A DNA stretch of 25,139 nucleotides from UBA7937 sp034419095 (GTDB lineage Bacteria > Chloroflexota > Anaerolineae > UBA7937): positions 1-25,139 of the forward strand of contig DAOULQ010000176.1 of the NCBI GenBank assembly GCA_034419095.1, read 5' to 3'. The translations under genes and the position numbers were made by a program. Of the stretch, positions 1 to 6,541 are shown piece by piece (positions within the stretch are counted from its first letter, which is position 1; every line of letters starts with the position of its first letter). The notes beneath the pieces were generated by a model. The model saw nothing but the letters and a program-made list of their open reading frames with translations, was not told the origin of the DNA and did no database searches.

Positions 1-88
1 CGATAATGGCAAACCCACTGAAAGGTGGGGACGCAAAGCCATGGGTCTAACGCTCCCAAAGGAGCTATGATCGCCAGGCCGCCGAAAG
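1..88 (+). promoter_or_regulatory. Cyclic di-GMP-I (GEMM-I) riboswitch aptamer
   Basis: The class hallmarks are readable in order. GGCAAACC lies at 8-15, followed by a hairpin with a GAAA tetraloop (about 14-29), the conserved GGGACGCAAAGCC block, and a second hairpin (about 50-68) flanked by CTAA and TATG, which resembles the 11-nt tetraloop receptor. The 3' strand GCCGCCG closes P1 on GGC near the start. RNAs of this family bind c-di-GMP, and the GEMM-Ib variants bind 3',3'-cGAMP. The base just 5' of GGCAAACC, which I align with the specificity position (G20 in Vc2), reads T here rather than G or A, so ligand choice cannot be settled by eye. Its 5' end lies at the window edge and the promoter is outside. 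It sits about 100 nt ahead of the secreted hydrolase gene and probably controls it. Confidence 0.85.
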
Positions 89-100
89 CGAGCTTCTTTA

Positions 101-138
101 TGCCTGCTTTTGCCATGGCCTGGTGAAGCAGGCATTTT
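101..138 (+). terminator. Terminator-like hairpin, riboswitch expression platform
   Basis: TGCCTGCTT at 101-109 pairs perfectly with AAGCAGGCA at 126-134 (9 bp, 16-nt loop), followed by a short TTTT run at 135-138. The position between the aptamer and the start codon at 181 fits a transcription-attenuation platform. ATGGCAAA at 6-13 of the aptamer is an exact 8-nt complement of TTTGCCAT at 109-116 in this hairpin. That gives an alternative pairing that could link ligand binding to termination. The T tract is short, so termination may be partial. Confidence 0.6.
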
Positions 139-180
139 GCCACCGAGAGGAACCCAAACAGTGGCACAATTGAGGAAGCG

Positions 181-1263
181 ATGCGTGCACGGTTGACGCA
201 TTCTGGGCTAGGCCACATCCACAGCCGGTTGATGCCTCTCTTTGCGGCATTGCCCGTGCCGGTGCTTGGCGCTGTCATGCTATTGCTGCTGAGCGTCAAC
301 CCCTTGGAGTCATACGGCGCTCTGCTTGCGGGAGCGCTTGGGAGCACTAACCCCTTGGCAGGCAGGGGAGTGAAAGCACTGCCGTCACTGGGGGGGCTGA
401 GAGTATATGCCCTTTCCACCAGAGGTGACCTCTCCTTTGACAGGGCCAAATACAACGCAGATGATGACCCCACCTGGGTGGTGTCTTGTTTGGGGGATAG
501 CATCACCAACGGTTATCCCTACGCCGGAACGGAGAACACCTATCCAGCCCGGCTGCTGGTGATGCTCGAGGCGGCTTACGGCCTCGGCAGTTTCGATGTG
601 ATAAATCATGGGGTCGATGGGTATCGAGCCGACCAGGTCCTGGCCGACCTTCAGGATCTTAATTGGATGGCGGAAGATCCCCACTTTGTCTTGTTAATGG
701 TCGGGGGCAACGATTTGAGCCAGGGGCAAGGCATCAGTGATACCGTGGCTGAAGTGCAAGAGATCGTGGATCTGGTCACCGCCCACACCAACGCGGACGG
801 TTCTCACCCCCAGATCATCGTTTCAGCCTTTCCCCCGAATCGTCTCTTTGGTGTAGGAGGCTCGGTGATGGTGGCGCTTTATAATAGCAACCTGGAGAGC
901 AACTTAACCGGGATGGACCTGTGGATTACCGATAACTGGGACGATCTCTACGATCCAGACACAGGCCAGGCAAAGGAGTCGTTGATGTATGACACTGTTC
1001 ATCCTAATGCCGATGGTTACGCCGTGATAGCCGAGAACTGGTTTGAGGCGATTAACTCTCTTCTCCCAACCCCGACCCCCACATCCACGCCGACGCCCTC
1101 GCTCACACCGACCACCACCAGCCCACCCCCATCACCGCCTACCGCCACGCCGACCCCCTCGCCAACTACGACACCTGAGGCGACTTCCACTCCCACCCCT
1201 ACCCTCACGACCACGCCCGACAACTGTGACCTCTATCTACCCCTCATCTGGAAGAACTACTAA
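181..1263 (+). CDS. Secreted SGNH/GDSL-family hydrolase with Thr/Pro linker and C-terminal YLPLIWKNY tail
   Basis: This is a predicted extracellular esterase or lipase-like hydrolase (360 aa). A hydrophobic segment at residues 18-40 suggests export by a signal peptide or anchor. The SGNH blocks are present: LGDSITNGY with nucleophile Ser107 (block I), NHG at 142-144, GGND at 175-178 with Asn177 (block III), and DTVHPNADGY with Asp271 and His274 (block V). Residues 296-345 are a low-complexity Thr/Pro linker, and the protein ends DLYLPLIWKNY. Similar short hydrophobic endings after TP linkers are common in exported Chloroflexota proteins and may be a retention or sorting signal, which is inference. 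GAGG at 172-175 lies 5 nt before the ATG. The gene follows a GEMM-I riboswitch and a terminator-like hairpin, so regulation by a cyclic dinucleotide is likely. The substrate cannot be told from sequence (an acyl ester, or an acetylated polysaccharide). Confidence 0.85.
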   Translation: MRARLTHSGLGHIHSRLMPLFAALPVPVLGAVMLLLLSVNPLESYGALLAGALGSTNPLAGRGVKALPSLGGLRVYALSTRGDLSFDRAKYNADDDPTWVVSCLGDSITNGYPYAGTENTYPARLLVMLEAAYGLGSFDVINHGVDGYRADQVLADLQDLNWMAEDPHFVLLMVGGNDLSQGQGISDTVAEVQEIVDLVTAHTNADGSHPQIIVSAFPPNRLFGVGGSVMVALYNSNLESNLTGMDLWITDNWDDLYDPDTGQAKESLMYDTVHPNADGYAVIAENWFEAINSLLPTPTPTSTPTPSLTPTTTSPPPSPPTATPTPSPTTTPEATSTPTPTLTTTPDNCDLYLPLIWKNY

Positions 1264-1285
1264 GAGTGTCTCACCCCCGCCCTAA

Positions 1286-1439
1286 AGCAAAGGGACCTTT
1301 GCTATTTGGGTCCATAGCCCCCCTTCTGAGAGAGGGCGGAAGGGGCCTCCGCTATGGTGAGGCCCCCAGCACAAAGGCCTCTCGGAAGGGGAAACCGCTC
1401 CCCTGGGAAAAGGTGGCCCTTTCCCATTGCGGGCCACCT
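1286..1439. repeat. Cluster of three strong intergenic hairpins
   Basis: The 280-nt gap after the SGNH gene holds several inverted repeats. AGCAAAGG (1286-1293) pairs with CCTTTGCT (1296-1303). GGGGCCTC (1342-1349) pairs with GAGGCCCC (1359-1366), and this competes with a larger fold in which CCATAGC (1312-1318) and CCCCTT (1320-1325) pair with AAGGGG (1340-1345) and GCTATGG (1351-1357). AGGTGGCCC (1411-1419) pairs with GGGCCACCT (1431-1439). None has a long T run. They could be factor-assisted terminators, mRNA-stabilising elements or a structured RNA. No convincing coding sequence is seen in the gap. Confidence 0.55.
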
Positions 1440-1488
1440 CTCTTTCCGCTATAGGGCTCTCTGAAAGCAACAAAAGGCGCTACCGATC

Positions 1489-1517
1489 TTGTCCTAAGGT
1501 CTCTTCCTTGCTATACT
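1489..1517 (+). promoter_or_regulatory. Sigma-70-type promoter for the 94-aa protein gene
   Basis: TTGTCC at 1489-1494 and TATACT at 1512-1517 are separated by exactly 17 nt. They stand 26 nt upstream of the start codon at 1544. The position after the hairpin cluster marks the beginning of a new transcription unit. Confidence 0.6.
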
Positions 1518-1543
1518 GGGTAAAAAAGTAGAAAGGACCTCCC

Positions 1544-1828
1544 ATGAGCTTCTTTGGCAAGAAGAAAACCCCCTCTGACCAGGATGCCATCTGGCTCTAT
1601 GTACAGTGTGATAACTGTGGGGAGAAACTCCGCGTCCGAGTGGACAGGCGTTATGATCTCCAGCCCCACCCCGAAGGGGGGTACTTCCTGAGGAAGGAGA
1701 TGATGGATGGCCGATGCTTCCGGCTCATGTATGGCGAAATCCACTTCGACCGAGCCTACAACATCCTCTCCCAGGAACTGTCAGGCGGCCGCTTCATCAC
1801 CCAAGAGGAGTTCGAAGCGCAAGAATAG
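1544..1828 (+). CDS. Small conserved-looking hypothetical protein (94 aa)
   Basis: I do not recognise a named family. The protein starts with a basic segment (SFFGKKKTP), then a beta-rich stretch containing CDNCG (Cys23 and Cys26). That resembles one knuckle of a zinc ribbon, but no second CxxC pair follows, only a single Cys near residue 58. The acidic C-terminus ends EEFEAQE. There is no signal peptide or membrane segment, so it is probably cytoplasmic. AAAGGA at 1532-1537 lies 6 nt before the ATG, and a good promoter lies directly upstream, which supports a real expressed gene. The next gene is 86 nt away, so co-transcription is possible. Its function is unknown. Confidence 0.7.
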   Translation: MSFFGKKKTPSDQDAIWLYVQCDNCGEKLRVRVDRRYDLQPHPEGGYFLRKEMMDGRCFRLMYGEIHFDRAYNILSQELSGGRFITQEEFEAQE

Positions 1829-1914
1829 CCGCTGAACGCCCTAGAACTCATGCCCTCCTGTGCCCATAGGCGTAACGACTTCGCGCCGCCCAGCGACAAC
1901 CAAAGGAGCAAAAG

Positions 1915-2256
1915 ATGAGGACTCTGACTATCGGCGGATTGACTCTAGCCAATCTGGCTTGCATTGTGGTCAGCAACAGCGGCCTTAAGTTGTCGGCCGC
2001 CAGCCACGAATGGCGTGACTTTCTTTGGTGGCAGATCGTGGGCAACCTTTCCGGCTTTCTAGGCCTATTGGCTTTCACCTTCCTTTTGCGCTTCATCTCC
2101 CTCTATCTGGCCTACGCCCTCACCGCCGGCCTGGGCTTTCTCTGCGTGCAGATCATCGCTGCCCGGCTTATATTTCAAGAACCTATCTCTACGGTCCAGT
2201 GGCTAGGGACGCTCCTCATCGCGGCAGGGATCATCATCATCTCCTGGGGGAAATAG
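1915..2256 (+). CDS. Four-TM EmrE/DMT-like small membrane protein lacking the conserved Glu
   Basis: The protein has 113 residues with four hydrophobic helices (about 5-25, 37-58, 62-84 and 90-111). That is the size and layout of small multidrug resistance (SMR) and half-size drug/metabolite transporter proteins. Aligned by eye with EmrE, LANLACIVV occupies the place of the first-helix segment carrying the essential proton/substrate-coupling Glu14, and the residue there is Cys16. It is therefore unlikely to be a classical SMR drug pump. ArnE-type or EamA-like undecaprenyl-lipid flippase subunits are alternatives. AAAGGAG at 1902-1908 lies 6 nt before the ATG. The next gene starts 9 nt downstream with a TTG, so the two are probably co-translated and may act together in envelope glycolipid metabolism, which is inference. 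Confidence 0.7.
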   Translation: MRTLTIGGLTLANLACIVVSNSGLKLSAASHEWRDFLWWQIVGNLSGFLGLLAFTFLLRFISLYLAYALTAGLGFLCVQIIAARLIFQEPISTVQWLGTLLIAAGIIIISWGK

Positions 2257-2265
2257 GAGCCTAGA

Positions 2266-2877
2266 TTGGCCAGACTGAGTGCTATCGCCAGGTCAGTGAT
2301 CGGCCTATTCGACCTATTTCTACGCCGCTTATTAGGTATCTATGAGTTCACCCCAGAAGAAGGGTGCATATTCAGACTCGCCCTCCGCAAGAGCCATAAG
2401 GGGTTGACCCTCTCTGATGGGACGAAGGTTCTCAAAGGGGAAACGATAGGTGAACTCCACCTCTGGAACGAGCACGTCCCCCCCATGCCCAAAGATGGCC
2501 CCGACTTAGCCTGGGGGTTACAATTCCACCGCTTAATGCGAAGATCCCTCGTCGAACTGGCTCGATACATCGAGAGTGCACCGGAATGGAAAGGGGTCAG
2601 AGCCTTCAGGGGGGAGACAGGTGTTGATGCCCACGATGGGCTCGAACAAGCAACCGAAGCGATCGGACGACTGGGCTTTGACCTCCTGCCCTTGGGTCGC
2701 TCTATCAGTCGTCTAAAGCCCTTCTTGGAGTTTTGGGAGAATATCTACCTTTGGGGCCTCATCTGGACCTTCAACCCGGCCAGCCTCAAGAGCAAGAGGC
2801 TACTCGACATCCAAAGGTGCCAAATCTGGATCTCGCGCCAAGGGTTGCTGGAAAAGCATGGCCCTAAGAGCCGTTAA
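2266..2877 (+). CDS. YkoP-like domain protein
   Basis: This 203-aa protein resembles Bacillus YkoP-type proteins. An N-terminal hydrophobic or amphipathic stretch (residues 8-26) leads into YEFTPEEGCIFRLALRKSHKG. Then comes a segment with LSDGTKVLKGETIGELHLWNE (about 47-67), which is the family's most recognisable feature. The motif RLGFDLLPLGRSISR lies near 135-148. The function of the family is not established. It is often found beside polysaccharide-deacetylase, glycosyltransferase or lipid-carrier genes, and here it directly follows a DMT-like membrane protein, so an envelope polysaccharide role is plausible. The start is TTG at 2266, with GGAG at 2256-2259 6 nt upstream; no better start is seen nearby. 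Recognition is from memory of the motif pattern, so the family call is moderate. Confidence 0.6.
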   Translation: MARLSAIARSVIGLFDLFLRRLLGIYEFTPEEGCIFRLALRKSHKGLTLSDGTKVLKGETIGELHLWNEHVPPMPKDGPDLAWGLQFHRLMRRSLVELARYIESAPEWKGVRAFRGETGVDAHDGLEQATEAIGRLGFDLLPLGRSISRLKPFLEFWENIYLWGLIWTFNPASLKSKRLLDIQRCQIWISRQGLLEKHGPKSR

Positions 2878-2917
2878 ACCTCTCTAGCGCTACGCCTGGG
2901 GGAGATCCCCAAACGAA

Positions 2918-2938
2918 GGGTGGAAGCACTCTCCACCC
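2918..2938. terminator. Hairpin between convergent genes
   Basis: GGGTGGA (2918-2924) pairs perfectly with TCCACCC (2932-2938) across a 7-nt loop. It lies in the 71-nt gap between the stop codons of two convergent genes. It lacks a long T run on either strand, but its position suits a bidirectional terminator. A second small GGGG/CCCC stem lies just before it, near 2898-2910. Confidence 0.45.
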
Positions 2939-2948
2939 CTTGAAAGGC

Positions 2949-3629
2949 TCATCTACCCTTCTGCGTAGGCAACTTGGGGATCAGCCAAGAGAGGAAGGCG
3001 TCGTCACTGCGGGTCTGCATGAAGACCTTACCTGGTCCGGTCAAATCCACCACCAACCCCTCTCCACTGAAGAGGGTGGACTTGATCCCTCCCACCGCCT
3101 TCACCCTGAACCCCATACCTTCGGAGAAGGCCACCAGATGGCCGGTGTCCACGGTGTAGACCTCGCCCGTTTTTAAGTCCTTCTCGTGGATAGCCCCGTA
3201 ACTGCCGAGGATCAATTTGCCGGTGCCTGAGGCTTTTAACATAATCAGGCCTTCCCTGGCGAAGAAGGTCTGGGCCCCCGTCCACTTGGCATCGATCTCG
3301 ACCCCCTCGGAAGAGGCCTCGTAGGAGCCCGACTGGACTACCAAGGTCTCGTCTTTTAGGTCCAGCACCATCATGTCCCCCGGCAGGACCGGGGCCAGGG
3401 TGATCTCGCCGCCCTGAGCAGGAGCGCGATAGTCGTTGAGAAAGAAACTCTCTCCGCCCAGCATGGAGCGCTTGAGGGAGGCCAGTATCCCCCCTGCCAT
3501 CTTCGTCTCCAGGGTCACCCCGGGCGACATGGAGACCATAGCCCCCGCTTCCACGCGGATCGCCTCGTTGGGCTCCAGTTTGACCACGGTCAAAGAGTAA
3601 GATGGACGATACACGATTTCGGTTTGCAT
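2949..3629 (-). CDS. AIM24 / TIGR00266 family protein
   Basis: This is a 226-aa beta-rich protein of the AIM24 family (named after a mitochondrial inner-membrane organisation protein; the bacterial role is unknown). Family features visible are the opening EIVYRPSYSLTVVKLEPNE, the glycine-rich EAGAMVSMSPGVTLETKMAGG, the MLGGESFFLNDYRAP block near residues 55-69, and repeated Gly-rich strands through FSGEGLVVDLTGPGKVFMQTR at the C-terminus. It has no signal peptide or membrane span. The start is set at 3629 because AGGAGG lies 8 nt upstream of this ATG; an in-frame ATG six codons further upstream overlaps that ribosome-binding site and is unlikely to be used. It is monocistronic and convergent with the YkoP-like gene. 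Confidence 0.88.
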   Translation of the reverse strand: MQTEIVYRPSYSLTVVKLEPNEAIRVEAGAMVSMSPGVTLETKMAGGILASLKRSMLGGESFFLNDYRAPAQGGEITLAPVLPGDMMVLDLKDETLVVQSGSYEASSEGVEIDAKWTGAQTFFAREGLIMLKASGTGKLILGSYGAIHEKDLKTGEVYTVDTGHLVAFSEGMGFRVKAVGGIKSTLFSGEGLVVDLTGPGKVFMQTRSDDAFLSWLIPKLPTQKGR

Positions 3630-3832
3630 CTCTCTACCTCCTGTCATTCTTCGATAGTTCAGGGCTAACCATCGTCAGCTTGGCACCTCTCCACCTCCCA
3701 CACTTTCAACAGCCAGGGCCCAACCAACCTAAAAACGATAGGTCCTTGACCTTGACAGTCCACACTAGTCTACCACGTGGCCGGATGACTCGCAAGAATC
3801 GAAGCAAATCTGCATAGATAGGACAGTTTAGA

Positions 3833-3844
3833 TGTTACGTAACA
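3833..3844. promoter_or_regulatory. Perfect 12-bp palindrome, probable LacI-family operator
   Basis: TGTTACGTAACA is a perfect palindrome with the central CG typical of LacI-family operators. It ends 13 nt upstream of the -35 box of the adjacent lacI-type gene. Binding by the 3927 product is inferred from position and symmetry only. Confidence 0.5.
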
Positions 3845-3857
3845 CCAATGCGCCCTC

Positions 3858-3886
3858 TTGACAAGGAAAACAATGCATGGTATAAT
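3858..3886 (+). promoter_or_regulatory. Consensus sigma-70 promoter of the LacI-family regulator gene
   Basis: TTGACA at 3858-3863 and TATAAT at 3881-3886 with exactly 17 nt between them match the bacterial consensus perfectly. Such a strong promoter would need repression, and candidate operators flank it on both sides. Transcription would start near 3893, inside the tandem repeat. Confidence 0.85.
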
Positions 3887-3888
3887 GT

Positions 3889-3912
3889 GAACGGTCACGG
3901 GAACGGTCACGG
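3889..3912. repeat. Tandem 12-bp repeat over the +1 region, probable operator pair
   Basis: GAACGGTCACGG occurs twice in direct succession (3889-3900 and 3901-3912). With the preceding GT, the first copy forms GTGAACGGTCAC, an imperfect palindrome (GTGA...TCAC). The repeat begins 2 nt after the -10 box and covers the predicted start site, a classic repressor position. It ends 14 nt before the regulator's start codon, so autoregulation is the simplest reading. Confidence 0.55.
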
Positions 3913-3926
3913 AAGAAGGGATAAGA

Positions 3927-4940
3927 GTGAGAAGAGCAACCATCAAGGACGTGGCTTCTCACGCTGGAGTATCGTATCAGACGGTCTCGAGAGTCATAAA
4001 TGATCGCCCCGATGTGGCTCCCGAGACGAGAAAGAGGGTTCTCCAAGCCATTGAAGAGTTGGGCTACCAGCCCAGCGCCATTGCCCGCAGCCTCGTCTCT
4101 CAGAGGACTCACACCTTGGGGTTGATAACCGCTGATTTCAGCGATTATTTCTTTACCCAGGTGATCGCAGGAGCAGAAATAGCCGCTCGGGAACGCGGCT
4201 ATTTCTTCATCCTCGGTAGCAGTGAGCGGAAGCCCGAAGATGAGCCCGTCTACGTCAAATTGTTGACCGAGCGTCAAGTTGAGGGGATACTCTTCGCTCG
4301 CGCCAGCACGGAGAAGGATACGAGCCACATCCGCGCCCTATTACACCAAGGTGTGCCACTAGTCACGACAGCCTATTATTTGGAGGGGGAGAAGCTGACG
4401 GTGGTCGATGTGGACAATGTAGATGGAGGGCAACAAGCAACGGAATGTTTGGTGAAATCAGGCCATCGCAACATCGGGCTCATAGAGGGTCCCACCGGCT
4501 GGAAATCGGTCGATGACCGGACTCGAGGCTACAAGTTGGCCTTAGAGAGGGGAGGAATCGATTTCCGAGAAGGGTTTATCGAGGGTGGGGATTGGTCGGA
4601 AGAGAGCGGTCACAAAGCCATGAAGCGTCTTCTGCAGAAGGCTTCCCAGATTACCGCTCTCTTTGCCCAGAATGATCGTATGGCTATTGGAGCCATGCGA
4701 GCGCTGCGAGAGGTAGGGAGGAGGATACCGCAAGATGTGGCGGTGGTGGGCTACGATGATATCCCTGTGGCCGCGTACTGCGAGCCTCCGTTGAGTACCA
4801 TAAGGCAGCCCATGCGTGAGGTGGGCCGGGTGGCTGTGGATCTGCTCTTGGAGGCTATCGAGAACCCACAAGCCGAAAAGAGAGCGGTTCTCTTGAAGGC
4901 GGAGTTGATCCTCAGAGAAAGCTGTGGTGGAGGGAGGTGA
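3927..4940 (+). CDS. LacI-family transcriptional regulator
   Basis: This 337-aa regulator has the standard two-part structure. An N-terminal helix-turn-helix (TIKDVASHAGVSYQTVSRVI, residues 4-23) is followed by the hinge helix (YQPSAIARSL). A periplasmic-binding-protein-like ligand domain runs from about residue 60 (TLGLITADFSDYFFTQVIAG) to the end, with DDIPVAAYCEPPLSTIRQP near its C-terminus. The start is GTG at 3927, preceded by GGAAGAAGGG at 3911-3920. It probably senses a sugar released by the locus and represses its own strong promoter, and perhaps the ABC importer operon that begins 180 nt downstream. The effector cannot be read from sequence. Its GC content is visibly lower than that of the following binding-protein gene. 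Confidence 0.93.
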   Translation: MRRATIKDVASHAGVSYQTVSRVINDRPDVAPETRKRVLQAIEELGYQPSAIARSLVSQRTHTLGLITADFSDYFFTQVIAGAEIAARERGYFFILGSSERKPEDEPVYVKLLTERQVEGILFARASTEKDTSHIRALLHQGVPLVTTAYYLEGEKLTVVDVDNVDGGQQATECLVKSGHRNIGLIEGPTGWKSVDDRTRGYKLALERGGIDFREGFIEGGDWSEESGHKAMKRLLQKASQITALFAQNDRMAIGAMRALREVGRRIPQDVAVVGYDDIPVAAYCEPPLSTIRQPMREVGRVAVDLLLEAIENPQAEKRAVLLKAELILRESCGGGR

Positions 4941-5035
4941 TGGAAGGGGAGAAATCGAATAGTCCCTTACGAGGGGCGGAAGGAGGGATGTCTATAAGAG
5001 ACTAGTGGGTTTCTAGTTTTAGAATTGGCCATTTC

Positions 5036-5099
5036 CAATGGATTGCCTTGCACAAGCGTACTCAATGGAGAGATGCTCTTTCTACCTTGATCCATTGAG
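5036..5099. promoter_or_regulatory. Three spaced CAATGGA boxes in the leader of the sugar importer operon
   Basis: CAATGGA occurs at 5036-5042 and 5063-5069 and inverted (TCCATTG) at 5091-5097. The copies lie 27 and 28 bp apart. The last two extend to a 9-bp inverted repeat, CTCAATGGA/TCCATTGAG (5061-5069 / 5091-5099, 21-nt loop), which ends 24 nt before the start codon. It may be a regulator-binding array or an mRNA hairpin in the leader. I see no convincing -35/-10 pair in 4941-5122. Confidence 0.35.
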
Positions 5100-5122
5100 A
5101 ATGGCGGTAGGGAGGAAAAGTG

Positions 5123-6520
5123 ATGTCCAAACGATGGTATATAGTGCTAACGATGCTGATAGCCGCGCTCTTCATCCTCGTTGGCTGTGCGCCAGCGGCC
5201 ACACCGACTCCGGAGAAGGTGGTGGAGACGGTGGAGGTGCCGGTGAAGGAGACTGTGGTTGTGGAGGTGACCCCCACCCCGGTGCCGGAAGCGCCTAAGC
5301 CCACGGGCAAGATCACCGTCTGGGGCTGGACGGCGGCCTTGCGGGACACCCTTGAAGCCAGCGGGGTCCCCGCTGACTTCCAGGCCGAGTACCCCGACGT
5401 CGAGGTGGAGATCGTGTACTACAGCCCCTCAGATGTCTACACCAACCTGCCCCTGGCCCTCACCGCTGGCGAGGGCGCACCCGATGTCTGTCTGGTGGAG
5501 AGCAGCCACCTGGCCGAGTATGTCTATCTGGGTGGCCTCCTCGATCTCACCGACAAGGTGGCTCCCTATATAGACATCATGAATGGCTACCGGTGGTTCG
5601 ATGCTGAGAAGGACGGCAAGTACTACGCTCTGCCCTGGGACTCCGGCCCCGTGGTCCTGTACTACCGGCGCGATGCGTTTGATGCGGCGGGCCTGCCCTC
5701 AGACCCGGACTCGGTGAGCGATCTGGTCAGCACCTGGGAAAAATACTTCGACACCTGCAAGACTATCAAGGAGGAGACCGGCTTCTACTGCTTCGCCCAC
5801 AACAAGGCCAATAACTATGCCCGTCTCTACGAGATGGCGCTCTGGGAGCGGGGCCTGGGCTACTACGACCCCGATAGCGGCGAGGTCACCGTGGATAGCC
5901 CTGAGAATATCGCGGTCCTAGAGATGTTTGGGCGGTTCTGGGAGGAGGATCTGGTCTCGGATGCGCTGGAATGGGACGACCCTTGGTACGTCGAACTGGC
6001 CTCCCTGGAGCAGCCCATCGTTACTCTCGTTGAGGCCTCCTGGATGGACATCTTCCTGAAGAGCTGGATCGCCCCGGGCACGGCTGGCAAGTGGGGTGTG
6101 GCCTACATGCCGTCCTGGGAGGAGGGCGGCGTGCGGGCGGCCAACGACGGTGGCTCGACCTTTGTCATCCCCGAACAGACCCAGAACCCCGATGCCGCTT
6201 GGGCCTTCGTCGAGTTCTGCCTGGGCCGCGAGGAGAGCCAACTCAAGATGTTCGCCATCAGCGGCTTCATCCCCGCGCTGGAGACCACCTACGATGATGC
6301 CCTGTTCCTGGAGGGCGACACCTTCTTCGCCGGCCAGAACACCCGCAAGATCTACGCCGATGTGGTGGCGAAGATCCCGCGAGCGGGCGTCTATGGCCCC
6401 AACTACGCGATGATGAACAGCTCCGTGTCAGTAGCCATCCAGCGGTACGCCACGGGTGAAGCCACGGCCGAGGACGCTCTGGGAGAAGCTGCAGCGGAGA
6501 TCCGCGCAGCCCTCGAATAG
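5123..6520 (+). CDS. Sugar ABC transporter substrate-binding lipoprotein (CUT1 type)
   Basis: This 465-aa extracytoplasmic binding protein of the carbohydrate family captures an oligosaccharide for the two downstream permeases. The N-terminus is a lipoprotein signal with lipobox LVGC, lipidated at Cys22. A Thr/Pro/Val-rich linker (about 23-55) follows, then the mature domain opening KITVWGW. Typical binding-fold segments are YYALPWDSGPVVLYYRRDAFDAAGL, where the model sugar enters a substrate pocket of aromatic residues, and PDAAWAFVEFCLG near the C-terminus. ATG 5123 is chosen over the overlapping GTG at 5120 because GGAGG at 5111-5115 then sits 7 nt away. The gene is markedly GC-rich compared with its neighbours (5341-5400 counts 42/60 G+C by hand). 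An intercistronic hairpin follows it. Confidence 0.93.
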   Translation: MSKRWYIVLTMLIAALFILVGCAPAATPTPEKVVETVEVPVKETVVVEVTPTPVPEAPKPTGKITVWGWTAALRDTLEASGVPADFQAEYPDVEVEIVYYSPSDVYTNLPLALTAGEGAPDVCLVESSHLAEYVYLGGLLDLTDKVAPYIDIMNGYRWFDAEKDGKYYALPWDSGPVVLYYRRDAFDAAGLPSDPDSVSDLVSTWEKYFDTCKTIKEETGFYCFAHNKANNYARLYEMALWERGLGYYDPDSGEVTVDSPENIAVLEMFGRFWEEDLVSDALEWDDPWYVELASLEQPIVTLVEASWMDIFLKSWIAPGTAGKWGVAYMPSWEEGGVRAANDGGSTFVIPEQTQNPDAAWAFVEFCLGREESQLKMFAISGFIPALETTYDDALFLEGDTFFAGQNTRKIYADVVAKIPRAGVYGPNYAMMNSSVSVAIQRYATGEATAEDALGEAAAEIRAALE

Positions 6521-6541
6521 CAGCAACACCTCAACGGGTAA

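Noticed and set aside
1017..1223. Minus-strand valine/glycine-rich open frame
   Set aside because: It is the mirror of the Thr/Pro-coding low-complexity linker of the SGNH hydrolase, not a gene.
1060..1225. Repetitive CCNACNCC tract as a DNA repeat or CRISPR-like array
   Set aside because: It is irregular and entirely in frame, encoding a Thr/Pro linker. It has no spacer-repeat structure.
3648..3832. Minus-strand promoter for the AIM24 gene (TGGACT-16-TATCGT)
   Set aside because: Only 4 of 6 matches in each box with short spacing is too weak to annotate. Nothing else is supported in this stretch.
5001..5017. ACTAG-7-CTAGT inverted repeat as an importer operator
   Set aside because: The arms are only 5 bp, and it is unlike the palindrome at the lacI promoter, so support is too weak.
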